Shown: positions 32,869 through 40,912, counted from the first letter of the stretch. The stretch: DNA of 41,063 nucleotides from a bacterium (GCA_020625875.1 JAHLAX010000061.1:1-41063), one strand, 5' to 3'. Made by a program: numbers and translations. The notes: generated from the letters alone by a model not told the origin.

Positions 32869-33354
32869 TTATAGTTTTTTACAAAACTCCCTGATTTTCC
32901 GCTCGTTATCCTCTGTCGGCTTATCCTTTGGGTCAATCAGAATCATAGAGGCGGAGAAATCGGAGACAGGGATTATTTCTTTAAGATTCTTCAGAGCTTT
33001 TTCGGCGCCGTTACCCGCCTGACAGGCGTAGGCGGAAATGCTTTTGGTTTGCAGAACTACCCTGTTTTCCTCGATAAATGACCTTATCGGCGGAGCTACA
33101 CGGCTTGCCCACACGGGAAAACCGATAACAATGTGCTCATAATCATCGGCGTTGAATTTATAGGGGTTGAGCGCGGGCTTTTCAGCCATCATAGCGCTCT
33201 TGCCGCCCCAAAGGAATTTTCTGATTCCTTTGCTCGGGTATGATTTAACGGGAGTAATCTCAATCAAATCAACGTCCGTGAGAGCCTCTTTAATTTTTTC
33301 GGCGACAAACGCGGTATTGCCGCACATTGAATAATACACAATTGCTGTTTTCAT
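32869..33354 (-). CDS. Flavodoxin family protein
   Basis: A 161-residue flavodoxin-like protein. The FMN phosphate-binding loop is YSMCGNTAFVA (about 8-18), and IGFPVWASRVAPPIRSFIEEN follows. It could act as a small electron carrier or quinone reductase. It lies 23 bases after the acetyltransferase gene and 15 before the ATPase start. Confidence 0.88.
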   Translation of the reverse strand: MKTAIVYYSMCGNTAFVAEKIKEALTDVDLIEITPVKSYPSKGIRKFLWGGKSAMMAEKPALNPYKFNADDYEHIVIGFPVWASRVAPPIRSFIEENRVVLQTKSISAYACQAGNGAEKALKNLKEIIPVSDFSASMILIDPKDKPTEDNERKIREFCKKL

Positions 33355-33377
33355 AATGTTCTCCTGAAAATAATATA

Positions 33378-34004
33378 TTAGAATAACTGTCCCGAAAGTT
33401 TCAGTTTTTCTTTGAACGGGAAAGATTTATCAAACTTATCAACATCCTCGTCATTTACATAATAGCCCTGTGGTGTCTGATAAACACCGCTTACATTGTT
33501 GAGGTATCCCTTTTTCAGCTCCTTGCAAAGGAAAAACGACGAATCCGCGTCCGCTGGCAGGTCGTGGTAACGTATGTCAAACTTGCTCGCGAAATCAAAG
33601 CCGCTCTTGCCGTAAAAGTCAATATCGCCCTCAAACAGAACCGCGCCAAAGCCGAGCTCGACGGCTTTCTCGAGTGAGTAATCCAGCAAAGCCTTGCCGT
33701 AGCCCTTGCGCTTCAAATCATTCGCAATACAAATCGGACCCATCGTCAGTACAGGAACGGTTCTGCCATCGTCAGCTTCTATGATTGTCCTCATAAATAT
33801 ATTTTGACCGATTATCTCGCCATTTTTCTCCATAACAAAATCCAGTTCTTTTACAAACGAGGGGTCATTGCGGAGCGTATGAATCACATAATGCTCGCTG
33901 CAGCCTGGGCGGTACACATTCCAGAACGATTCACGGACGAGGTTCTCAACCGTACCGAAATCATCTTTTTTCTCTAAACGAATTATATAATCCTTTTCGG
34001 ACAT
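33378..34004 (-). CDS. GNAT family N-acetyltransferase
   Basis: A 208-residue protein with GNAT features: acetyl-CoA pyrophosphate loop KRKGYGKALLDYSLEKAVELG (central LKRKGYGKALL), preceded by the strand VPVLTMGPICIA. The C-terminal ~60 residues carry YHDLPADADSSFFLCKEL, typical of the YhbS-like subgroup with an extra sterol-carrier-like or small domain. The acceptor is unknown. The ATG directly follows the stop of the PAP2 gene, with GGAGGTGAAATAA before it. Confidence 0.85.
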   Translation of the reverse strand: MSEKDYIIRLEKKDDFGTVENLVRESFWNVYRPGCSEHYVIHTLRNDPSFVKELDFVMEKNGEIIGQNIFMRTIIEADDGRTVPVLTMGPICIANDLKRKGYGKALLDYSLEKAVELGFGAVLFEGDIDFYGKSGFDFASKFDIRYHDLPADADSSFFLCKELKKGYLNNVSGVYQTPQGYYVNDEDVDKFDKSFPFKEKLKLSGQLF

Positions 34005-34640
34005 TTATTTCACCTCCTGAAACAATGACAACAAGGTGATGCTGATAAGTATTCCGCCGATTATGTCCGTAAACCAGTGTACTCCCGAGATCAGCCTGCC
34101 GATAACCGTAACACAGATAATTAAGAAGAATAACGCCTGAAGCGCCCTGCAAAGTGGTTTGGTCTTTATGTATTTGCTAATCAGAATAGCGGCGCTGCCC
34201 ATAATTACGCATACAAGCATAGTATGTGACGACGGAAAAGAAGCCTCGGGACGGGTGTTGTCGGGCATGATAATCGGTCTGTAGTTAATTATCACGTTTT
34301 CAAATAACAGATACAGTCCAATCACCGCAATATAGAGCCCGCCCAGAGAGAGTATCTCACGGTCCACCTTAAGCAAACTTCTTCTTTTTATCAACTGCAC
34401 CAGTCCAACTACCGCAAATACAAACGCGGTCAGTACTGCCGTGATTCCCAGCCAGTCAGTTATGTGATACCAAAGCATATTTACGCTGAACAGCTCAAAA
34501 ACAAATTTGTTGAGATGTGACAAGCCTATGCTCGTTCCCTGAACTCCGACAGGAGCAACGTCGACTAAGCGGACAAGCGCGATTAGTATGACCGTCATCA
34601 AGCCGCAGACTGCCGCTGTGATTAATCTTCTTTGTTTCAT
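34005..34640 (-). CDS. PAP2 superfamily membrane phosphatase
   Basis: A 211-residue membrane protein with six spans and the three PAP2 motifs: RP within MPDNTRPEAS, PSSHT, and GRLISGVHWFTDIIGG. Such enzymes remove phosphate from lipid phosphates such as undecaprenyl pyrophosphate or phosphatidate at the outer membrane face. The frame runs open to 34715, but the ATG at 34640 has AAAGGAT in place and begins with a normal membrane span, so I use it. An inverted repeat AAAATGA/TCATTTT (34656-34676) lies just upstream. Confidence 0.88.
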   Translation of the reverse strand: MKQRRLITAAVCGLMTVILIALVRLVDVAPVGVQGTSIGLSHLNKFVFELFSVNMLWYHITDWLGITAVLTAFVFAVVGLVQLIKRRSLLKVDREILSLGGLYIAVIGLYLLFENVIINYRPIIMPDNTRPEASFPSSHTMLVCVIMGSAAILISKYIKTKPLCRALQALFFLIICVTVIGRLISGVHWFTDIIGGILISITLLSLFQEVK

Positions 34641-34734
34641 TAATATCATCCTTTCAAAATGAACTAGGCTCATTTTAGAAAGTAACGGATGATACCTCAA
34701 GAAACGTGCTTTCACAATGGTGACACGCTCCGTG

Positions 34735-35331
34735 TCATTTGCTTTTTATCAACAGAACTCCTTTAATAATAAGCACGCAAAGATAGAATATGCCCGCGTA
34801 AGGCTGTCTTGTCAGAATAAACAATACTGTCCCGATTATCGACAACGCTATACCTGTAATCAGACGGTGTTTGTTCCACACTGTTTTATTGAAATTGCTG
34901 ATTACTACACCGCAAAAGCCGTTCAGAACCGTAAGACCAGTTACCGAGATAAAAACGGTTTTAAGCCAGCCGTTTATATTAGTTATTGCGAACATCGAAA
35001 CAGCCGCTTCACTTCCGTTTCCGAATATCGGAAGAAAAAACAGCAAAGCCATCAGGCAGTCAAGTATTCCGCAAATGAGCGCGGAGTACTTTTTATTTGT
35101 TTCCATTTTATCCTGCTCAGCGAGTGAAATTACTTCTTCGCTCCCTATAAGCTCGTCAATGGTAATATTAAAATGTTTCGCGATAACCTTTAGCGAATCT
35201 ATGCTCGGATAACCTCTGCCTGATTCCCATTTTGAAATCGCGGTGCGTGAGATAAAAAGCTTCTCCGCTAATTCCTCCTGTGTCAGGCTTTCTTCTTTCC
35301 TCAGCTTCTGTAATTTTTCATTAAATTCCAT
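34735..35331 (-). CDS. XRE family regulator with C-terminal membrane domain
   Basis: A 198-residue protein. Residues 1-62 are a Cro/CI helix-turn-helix (LTQEELAEKLFISRTAISKW, then YPSIDSLKVIAKHFNITIDELI). From about 85 there are four hydrophobic segments, so the regulator is probably membrane-tethered, a layout found in many Firmicutes. Signal and target genes are unknown. The 3' end overlaps a TGACACG/CGTGTCA inverted repeat (34721-34737). Confidence 0.88.
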   Translation of the reverse strand: MEFNEKLQKLRKEESLTQEELAEKLFISRTAISKWESGRGYPSIDSLKVIAKHFNITIDELIGSEEVISLAEQDKMETNKKYSALICGILDCLMALLFFLPIFGNGSEAAVSMFAITNINGWLKTVFISVTGLTVLNGFCGVVISNFNKTVWNKHRLITGIALSIIGTVLFILTRQPYAGIFYLCVLIIKGVLLIKSK

Positions 35332-35357
35332 TTTTTATATATAATCCTCCGCGGTAA

Positions 35358-36110
35358 TTACGCGATTAACGGAATGTCACCGTTTAATAGTATTCTAATA
35401 ATGCCAATCACAATAAGATGCGCGGGGTAGTATATGTAGAAAAGCCACTTCATACCCTTCCACTTTCCGCGTTCACCGTTGTATTGAAACAGCAGCGGAA
35501 TTGAAAGAAACGTGAACATCTGCAATATACCGTAAATCTTGTCCATAGCGAAAAAGTAAACAACCGCGTAAACCGCTGTCCAGAATACGATGTCAACAGC
35601 CTGTCTTTTGAAGTTGCCCCTGTGCTCATATATGAATAACGGACACATAACGGCGATTGACGACCAGTCGGACGGCAGAGCGAGTATGCACGCGCCGAAT
35701 ATGATTACATACTTCCATACGGTGGAGATTTTTTCGATATGTATCGCAAAGATAACCGCCGCGGCGAGGAACAGCGACCACATAACACTTGTGCGGTTCA
35801 GTAATCCGTATGATAACTCAAAGAACGGCACGCCGAACGCGAAGTCGTACGCGAAATGCGAAATTACTGCGAACACCAAAAGACGCGAAAGATACTTGCG
35901 CTTGTCGTGAGTGTAGAAACAGCCCTCGGCGATAAAAAACCACATAATCGGAGCGGTCAGTCTGCCTATGATATGCAGACAAAATACCCACCATACCTTT
36001 TGATACCCTGGGAAGAACGCCCAGGTCAGGTGGTCGATTGTCATAGCGATAATAGCTATAAGCTTGAGCTGATTGCCGTTAAGGTGTTTTTTTATTGCTT
36101 TACTTTTCAT
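35358..36110 (-). CDS. TraX family membrane protein
   Basis: A 250-residue polytopic membrane protein matching the TraX family: LKLIAIIAMTIDHLTWAFFP at the N-terminus (ending shown at 20 residues), then HIIGRLTAPIMWFFIAEGCF. TraX of F plasmids acetylates pilin; chromosomal Firmicute members are taken as acyltransferase-like, substrate unknown. It has about eight spans. It is 46 bases after the GNAT-flavoprotein gene and 26 before the XRE gene. Confidence 0.88.
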   Translation of the reverse strand: MKSKAIKKHLNGNQLKLIAIIAMTIDHLTWAFFPGYQKVWWVFCLHIIGRLTAPIMWFFIAEGCFYTHDKRKYLSRLLVFAVISHFAYDFAFGVPFFELSYGLLNRTSVMWSLFLAAAVIFAIHIEKISTVWKYVIIFGACILALPSDWSSIAVMCPLFIYEHRGNFKRQAVDIVFWTAVYAVVYFFAMDKIYGILQMFTFLSIPLLFQYNGERGKWKGMKWLFYIYYPAHLIVIGIIRILLNGDIPLIA

Positions 36111-36156
36111 AGTGTAATAATTCCTGTTCTATAAGGCTTATTCGTCGAACCTGTAT

Positions 36157-37392
36157 CTACCGATTTTTCCACGGGCGTTTTTTATCTGTCCAGCCCTTTT
36201 CTTTCCAGTATTTTACATCAGCTTCGTTCCAGCCCTTTTTCTGTAAAAGGCGCATTATAAGAAAAAAGCCCTTTGTTTTAAAACTAGGTTTAACTTTGCC
36301 GTTTCGTTTAATAATTCCCCTTGCGATAGAATCCGTGGCTTTTTCTATTGAGGATTTCTTTTTGTCGCTGACTTTGTTCCAGTCTATAGCCGCCACGCCG
36401 ATTCCGTATTTGTAAATCTTCGCTACGCCCCAATAAAAAAAGCTGTCAGCCATATCCTTGTTGGTAGATTTCATTCCTCCGCCGGCGGCTGTGGAAATAC
36501 AGACGCCCTGTTTTTTGAACATTTTTTCTTCGGGACGGTGTACCATCCAGCGCCAGCCATAGTGATCCAGAAACGCTTTCATCGAGCCTGTGGTGTGATA
36601 CACATATACAGGGCTTGCGAGAATGATTACGTCAGCGTTGTCAATTGCTTTGGTAATAGGAGCGAGCTTTTCGTAATGAGGACATTTTTTCTCGTCGTTT
36701 ACAAAGCACTGTGTACATCCGCAACAGAATTCTCCGAAATCGCGCGGTAAAAAGAACTCGGTTATATCCCCGCTGATTTTGTCCGCTAATATACGCGCTA
36801 TATGATATGTTGAGCCCTTGTGGCTCTGACCGTGAATAATGACAGTTTTCATTTTACTTACTCTCCATTCTTCTTTTGTCAGGCGTGTGATGTGGTCTGT
36901 GCGGATGTCGTCCATCAGCTTCCAATGAATATCTTTATCAGTGTGGTGATAGGTGAAGCCGCATTTTTCCTGAACGCGCTTGGACTTCTCGTTACCGTCA
37001 AAATATCCGCACCAAAGTGTTTCAAGTTTCAAATCCTCAAAAGCGTGCCGTATCAATTCTCTTGTCGCTTCGGGAATCAAACCCTGTCCCCAGAACGGTA
37101 CGCCTATCCAATAGCCGATTTCGCCCTCTGTGTCGGGCAAATTTATGTGGCTTTGTTTTCCAATCATCAGCCCGATACTGCCGATTGCCCTGTTATCTTC
37201 TTTGAGACAAACGGCGTAGGTCTCAGGAACGGAGAGTACCGTCCTGATAATTTCAAGACTGTTTTCTACGCTTGTATGTACGTGCCAACCCGCAATCGGA
37301 CCGACGCGGTCATCCTTTGCGTATTCATATAAGCTCTCGGCGTCTGACTCGTTCCACGGACGTAAAAACAATCTTTCCGTAAATAATTCCAT
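36157..37392 (-). CDS. GNAT acetyltransferase - flavodoxin-fold oxidoreductase fusion
   Basis: A 411-residue frame joining two normally separate proteins. Residues 1-178 are a RimJ/RimL-type acetyltransferase (TERLFLRPWNESDAESLY, GYWIGVPFWGQGLIPEATRE). Residues about 180-411 are an FMN reductase-like flavoprotein (VIIHGQSHKGSTYHIARIL, ASPVYVYHTTGSMKAFLDH) with a cysteine pair CCGCTQC. The junction reads EEWRVSKMKTVIIHG: the second part still has its own ATG (36852) and a GGAGAG ribosome binding site, and a stop codon occurs one frame over. This suggests a recent fusion by a small indel, with possible production of both the fusion and the free flavoprotein. Confidence 0.85.
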   Translation of the reverse strand: MELFTERLFLRPWNESDAESLYEYAKDDRVGPIAGWHVHTSVENSLEIIRTVLSVPETYAVCLKEDNRAIGSIGLMIGKQSHINLPDTEGEIGYWIGVPFWGQGLIPEATRELIRHAFEDLKLETLWCGYFDGNEKSKRVQEKCGFTYHHTDKDIHWKLMDDIRTDHITRLTKEEWRVSKMKTVIIHGQSHKGSTYHIARILADKISGDITEFFLPRDFGEFCCGCTQCFVNDEKKCPHYEKLAPITKAIDNADVIILASPVYVYHTTGSMKAFLDHYGWRWMVHRPEEKMFKKQGVCISTAAGGGMKSTNKDMADSFFYWGVAKIYKYGIGVAAIDWNKVSDKKKSSIEKATDSIARGIIKRNGKVKPSFKTKGFFLIMRLLQKKGWNEADVKYWKEKGWTDKKRPWKNR

Positions 37393-37403
37393 AATAGTCC
37401 TTC

Positions 37404-37817
37404 TTATCTTATCATCTTAAACATACCGGGTCCATCCCATTCGCAGGGGCGTTCTTCAAAGCCGTGTTTTTGATAAAACAGAACCGCCTCTTTGGAGCTG
37501 ATCAGCTCCAAGCTGACCGCCCAATCGCGCGCGATGTTTTCTTTGATATAATCTTCCAAAGCGTTCAAAAGTAGTGTACCGACGCCCTTTGACTGATACG
37601 ATGGTATCACGGCAAAATCCTTGATGTAAAATGACATTCCACCGTCGCCAATCATCCGCACCATTCCGACAGGTGTTTCATCAGCGTATGCGGTAAAGGT
37701 CGCGATCGTATGAGAAAGAGCGGTTTGCACTTGTTCAATACAAGGTGGTTCCCAGCCGACAGAAGTGTATAGCTCTAAAAACAATTCCGGAGTCAATTTA
37801 TTGATTCTGATTTCCAT
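37404..37817 (-). CDS. GNAT family N-acetyltransferase
   Basis: A 137-residue minimal GNAT protein: PVGMVRMIGDGGMSFYIKDF (strands 3-4), then the acetyl-CoA loop YQSKGVGTLLLNALEDYI, and FYQKHGFEERP near the end. The opening TPELFLELYTSVGW occurs in many small Firmicute acetyltransferases of unknown acceptor. It lies 22 bases after the VOC gene and 11 before the fusion gene. Confidence 0.9.
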   Translation of the reverse strand: MEIRINKLTPELFLELYTSVGWEPPCIEQVQTALSHTIATFTAYADETPVGMVRMIGDGGMSFYIKDFAVIPSYQSKGVGTLLLNALEDYIKENIARDWAVSLELISSKEAVLFYQKHGFEERPCEWDGPGMFKMIR

Positions 37818-37839
37818 TTTTTCACCCTATCATAAACAA

Positions 37840-38259
37840 TTAAAGCTTGTCTTGATCCTTTGTTTCATACGGCTTATCCCAGGAGCCGATTTCTATCAGA
37901 TTGCCTTCAGGGTCTGAGATATAACAGGTGCGCTGTCCCCAAGGCTCGGTCGTCGGTTCCATCACGGGCTCAGCGCCGTTTTCCACAGCCGTTTTGAATG
38001 AAGCGTCGACCTCGTCAAAGGTATCGACATACAGCGCCAGCTCAAACTGACCGTTAAGACCGCTCGTGTAATTATATTTTCGGTTTGTCATTTTTTCAAA
38101 ATCTTTTCTGCCGTAGAGCAAAAACAGCGTTCCGTCCTTGACAAGATACACGTTTTTCGCATCCTCAGCCTCTTTTATCTCAAAGCCGAGCACATCCCTG
38201 TAAAAACGTATCATTCTGCCCATATCATTTACGAGTATTCCAAAACCGTCTAAGCGCAT
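37840..38259 (-). CDS. VOC/glyoxalase superfamily protein
   Basis: A 139-residue vicinal-oxygen-chelate fold protein with two beta-alpha-beta-beta-beta units: MGRMIRFYRDVLGFEIKEAE in the first, EPWGQRTCYISDPEGNLIEI in the second. Likely metal ligands include the His-poor set ending in Glu of NLIEIG. Members detoxify methylglyoxal, bind antibiotics or act as dioxygenases; none of these can be chosen here. It follows the TetR gene by 14 bases and may be a main target of it. Confidence 0.88.
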   Translation of the reverse strand: MRLDGFGILVNDMGRMIRFYRDVLGFEIKEAEDAKNVYLVKDGTLFLLYGRKDFEKMTNRKYNYTSGLNGQFELALYVDTFDEVDASFKTAVENGAEPVMEPTTEPWGQRTCYISDPEGNLIEIGSWDKPYETKDQDKL

Positions 38260-38273
38260 GGTTTGCCTCCGTT

Positions 38274-38861
38274 TTATTCTATCATATACACATCGCAGAA
38301 ATGACGGATGTGCTTTTCAATATTCTCCATACTTTCCTGCTCACACCGCGGCTGCCTGTCGGCTTTTGCAATCCAAAGAACAACAGGCGCGGTCACCTCG
38401 GTCGCGAGCAGCTCGGGATCGTCCTCCATGAACATACCCTTATTTATCATATCTTTAATAATTTTCTTATACATTCCCTGAATGCCGTTCAGCTGATGCT
38501 TTGTGGTGATTTCAGCAAAGCGCTCGTTTCTGAATTGCTCTCGCACAAGGAATTTACGCATTTTGCGAATCATAGGATCACGCATAGTAAAAGAAACTCT
38601 TTCCATAGACGTTTGTAAAAACTCTTCCTTGTTTTTGGGAAGAGTGCCGGTATTCTTCTCCGAGCCGAAGCTCTCCTCATAGCGCTCCTCGGCGGAATCA
38701 ATCAGCGCGTTCAAAATATCCTCTTTTCCCTTGAAATGATTGTAGAGCGACGGCGCTTTGATTCCGACCTTATCGGCGATTTCTTCCACGCTCGTTCCGT
38801 CATATCCGTTATCCGCGAACAGTGTCAGCGCTTCATCCAGTATCCTGTCTCGTGTTGTCAT
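38274..38861 (-). CDS. TetR family transcriptional regulator
   Basis: A 195-residue repressor-type protein. The N-terminal helix-turn-helix reads ILDEALTLFADNGYDGTSVE and GIKAPSLYNHFKGKEDIL (residues about 7-54). The C-terminal ligand domain has no assigned effector. It heads a run of minus-strand genes. A perfect palindrome fills its promoter spacer, so autoregulation of the whole unit is likely. Confidence 0.92.
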   Translation of the reverse strand: MTTRDRILDEALTLFADNGYDGTSVEEIADKVGIKAPSLYNHFKGKEDILNALIDSAEERYEESFGSEKNTGTLPKNKEEFLQTSMERVSFTMRDPMIRKMRKFLVREQFRNERFAEITTKHQLNGIQGMYKKIIKDMINKGMFMEDDPELLATEVTAPVVLWIAKADRQPRCEQESMENIEKHIRHFCDVYMIE

Positions 38862-38900
38862 ATAATCCTCCGTTACAGCAGGCTAATAATCATTAGTTTA

Positions 38901-38929
38901 ATTATAACTAATGAACATTAGTCTGTCAA
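38901..38929 (-). promoter_or_regulatory. Consensus promoter with operator palindrome in the spacer
   Basis: TTGACA (38924-38929 complement), a 17-base spacer and TATAAT (38901-38906 complement), both full consensus. The spacer contains ACTAATG-AA-CATTAGT (38907-38922), a perfect 7-bp palindrome of TetR-operator style. A second overlapping inverted repeat CATTAGTT/AACTAATG spans 38891-38913, across the -10. Confidence 0.88.
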
Positions 38930-38944
38930 GTCTTTATATGAAAA

Positions 38945-38976
38945 ATCGGTCAGCAGCTTTGATCCTGCCGACCGAT
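38945..38976 (-). terminator. Terminator of the XRE/zinc-ribbon gene
   Basis: A 12-position stem (38945-38956 / 38965-38976, one imperfect pair) followed by TTTTT on the minus strand, just after the stop at 38982. It insulates the TetR promoter from this gene. Confidence 0.82.
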
Positions 38977-38981
38977 AATTA

Positions 38982-39746
38982 TTATCTCTTTTTATAAAGC
39001 ACAAGCTCGGGATTTTTGCCCTCCGCCTCATAAGTACACACTAATATAAAATCCATATTCGCCAAAACGCCGAAGCACCGTTCTCCGCCGAATTCCGATT
39101 CAAGCTGATTGCCCAGATAGGTAGTGGCGTCGTCGAGGAATTTCGCGCTAATGCCGCTTGGCAGGGGATAGGCGAGATTGACGTAGCTGCCGACTAGCGC
39201 GTTCAGCTTTTCGACCTTTGGCATACCGTCAATATGAAGCTCATTGATTTCTTCAATCAACTGATTTTTGAACGCCTCGAACTCGCCGTTGTCGCTCAGC
39301 TGTTCATAGCGCTTCCAGTAATCGAGCTGCGGAAGCTTATCTTTCATATAGGCGCGCGCCTGTTCCTCGCTGAAGCCCTCCTTCGCCATGTGAGGAATAC
39401 ATACGTCAATCAGCTCGTCCATATCGCTGTAGGTGTACTGTCCGTCCGCGTAGCACCATTTACAGTAGTCCTCGTTCAGCGCGCCGTCCTTGTCTTTGCT
39501 GATGATTGTATCGTCAAGCGGCATACCGCAGCACTGACAGATAAGCTGACGCGGCGAACCGAGCAGCGTATTGATTGAAACATTGAACACCTGCGAAAGC
39601 AGCTTCAGCGTCTCGGTGTTCGGTACTGTGTCACCGTTTTCCCAGCGTGACACCGCCTGCCGTGTTACAAAAACCTTTTCGGCAAGCTCATCCTGCGACA
39701 GACCGTTTTTTGTCCTGAGCTCAAGTATGATGTCCTTTGTGTTCAT
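38982..39746 (-). CDS. XRE family regulator with zinc-ribbon domain
   Basis: A 254-residue protein. Residues 1-62 are a Cro/CI helix-turn-helix (LSQDELAEKVFVTRQAVSRW). Residues about 69-103 form a putative zinc ribbon with CQCCGMPLDD and YCKWCYADG. The region after it (IDVCIPHMAKEGFSEEQARA) and the C-terminal ~90 residues are conserved-looking but of unknown function. ATG 39746 has AGGGAGGTG upstream. A 10-bp perfect inverted repeat lies 22 bases before the start codon, so autoregulation is likely. Confidence 0.88.
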   Translation of the reverse strand: MNTKDIILELRTKNGLSQDELAEKVFVTRQAVSRWENGDTVPNTETLKLLSQVFNVSINTLLGSPRQLICQCCGMPLDDTIISKDKDGALNEDYCKWCYADGQYTYSDMDELIDVCIPHMAKEGFSEEQARAYMKDKLPQLDYWKRYEQLSDNGEFEAFKNQLIEEINELHIDGMPKVEKLNALVGSYVNLAYPLPSGISAKFLDDATTYLGNQLESEFGGERCFGVLANMDFILVCTYEAEGKNPELVLYKKR

Positions 39747-39767
39747 AAAAACACCTCCCTGCTACTA

Positions 39768-39790
39768 TTTTATTATAAACTATAATAAAA
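39768..39790. promoter_or_regulatory. Inverted repeat upstream of the XRE/zinc-ribbon gene
   Basis: TTTTATTATA (39768-39777) and TATAATAAAA (39781-39790) are perfect inverted copies with a 3-base spacer. The minus strand reads TATAAT-like -10 sequence within it, so a repressor bound here would block the promoter. Confidence 0.55.
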
Positions 39791-39829
39791 CACAAGCAAC
39801 CTGCTGTTGCGTAACCTCTTAAGCAACAA

Positions 39830-39856
39830 CAAGCGACAGCTTTTAGCTATCGCTTG
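39830..39856 (-). terminator. Possible terminator after the 26-aa peptide gene
   Basis: An 11-position stem (39830-39840 / 39846-39856, one G-U pair on the minus strand) with loop of 5, followed by only a weak T-run (TTGTTGCTT). It may end the kinase-peptide transcript. Confidence 0.5.
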
Positions 39857-39889
39857 TCATAATCAACTATATTGGTTTTACAGCGTTAT

Positions 39890-39970
39890 TTATCTTTCAC
39901 TCTCGTGCCATTCTTCATCGCCAAAAATGAAATCGTCTAAATCGCCGTCAATGTATAACCTGAACAGCAT
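39890..39970 (-). CDS. Very small acidic peptide (26 aa)
   Basis: A 26-codon frame with an exceptional ribosome binding site (AAGGAGGTG) seven bases before its ATG at 39970. It begins 42 bases after the stop of the cytidylate-kinase-like gene. The product MLFRLYIDGDLDDFIFGDEE (first 20 residues) then WHESER is strongly acidic. Its DLDDF...EEW pattern recalls the acidic tail of the 49-residue peptide at 8382. Function unknown; chance cannot be excluded, but the ribosome binding site argues for translation. Confidence 0.55.
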   Translation of the reverse strand: MLFRLYIDGDLDDFIFGDEEWHESER

Positions 39971-40012
39971 CGATACGCACCTCCTTAACTTTGATGAAAG
40001 AGGCGCTCACAG

Positions 40013-40630
40013 CTACTTTGTAGCTTCGAGGTAACCCTTTATAACTCCGACTGCCTGTTCCGTACTAAGCTTTGTACGGTTAACACACAAATCGTAGTTA
40101 GCGGGTTCGCCCCATTTCATACCTGAATAAAAATTATAATAATTTGCTCTTGATTTATCTGTTTTGTTGATTACCTGCGCCGCTTTTTCTCTTTTGACTC
40201 CCTTTAATTCCACCGCGCGCTCAATTCTGTAATCCATATCCGCGCATATAAAGAGTCTGAGAATATTCTTGTTATCCTTCAATACATAGTCGGCGCATCT
40301 GCCTACAATTACACAAGGCTCCTCGCTCGCGAGCTTTTTGATAATCTTGTGCTGCAAAAGATACAGCTTGTCGTTGACAGGTAGACTGTCAGCGCCGAAG
40401 TTGCTCCCGAATGAGTACAATCCGAGCGACAGGGAATAGAGCAGGCTGTTTGTCGCTTTTTCATCTACATCGTTAAATACCTCGGGGTCAACTCCGCTCT
40501 CCTTAGCGGCAAGAGAAATCAGTTCCTTGTCATAGCATTTTATTCCGAGCGACTCTGCCAGCGCTTCTCCGATTTCGCGGCCGCCGCTTCCGAACTGTCT
40601 TGAAATCGTTATAATCCGCTCATAAGCCAT
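40013..40630 (-). CDS. Cytidylate kinase-like family protein
   Basis: A 205-residue P-loop protein of the cytidylate-kinase-like family. The nucleotide loop reads SRQFGSGGREIGEALAE (about 9-25), then CYDKELISLAAKESGV. VIVGRCADYVLKD (about 107-119) and RLFICADMDYRIERAVE correspond to the LID/substrate region. Members are widespread in gut Firmicutes and Bacteroidetes; the true substrate is not established and housekeeping Cmk is a separate gene. ATG 40630 has AAAAGGAGGT upstream and a good promoter. Confidence 0.9.
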   Translation of the reverse strand: MAYERIITISRQFGSGGREIGEALAESLGIKCYDKELISLAAKESGVDPEVFNDVDEKATNSLLYSLSLGLYSFGSNFGADSLPVNDKLYLLQHKIIKKLASEEPCVIVGRCADYVLKDNKNILRLFICADMDYRIERAVELKGVKREKAAQVINKTDKSRANYYNFYSGMKWGEPANYDLCVNRTKLSTEQAVGVIKGYLEATK

Positions 40631-40666
40631 GACAAACAGAACCTCCTTTTGATAGTGTTTTTAGTT

Positions 40667-40695
40667 ATTATATGCACTTTGTACCAAAAAATCAA
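40667..40695 (-). promoter_or_regulatory. Promoter of the cytidylate-kinase-like gene
   Basis: TTGATT (40690-40695 complement), a 17-base spacer and TATAAT (40667-40672 complement), 36 bases before the ATG. Confidence 0.75.
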
Positions 40696-40883
40696 CTAAT
40701 TTTTACAATTTCGTTAATATTGCACAAAAGAATTATAATTCATTTGTATATAATACCCTCAATTTTGCCTATATTATAATGTATGCGGGTTTTCCGTTAT
40801 TTTGCCCGCGTTTACATATATACTATGAAAAAACAGATTTATGAGTCAAAGAAAAATTTTTATGGAAATTTTTAAAAAAAGTA

Positions 40884-40912
40884 TTGACTTTAAGGCTATC
40901 TTATAATATAAT
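40884..40912 (+). promoter_or_regulatory. Strong promoter, probably of an rRNA operon
   Basis: TTGACT (40884-40889), a 17-base spacer and TATAAT (40907-40912). The following ~150 bases to the window end (ACCTTGAAAAAAGAACAACG and a purine-rich run) have no reading frame and resemble clostridial pre-rRNA leaders. The rRNA itself is not in the window. The stretch 40696-40883 is AT-rich and holds only a weak GCGGG/CCCGC hairpin (40785-40809). Confidence 0.6.

Noticed and set aside
40825..40875. 16-codon frame MKKQIYESKKNFYGNF
   Set aside because: There is no ribosome binding site and it lies in AT-rich DNA in front of a presumed rRNA promoter.
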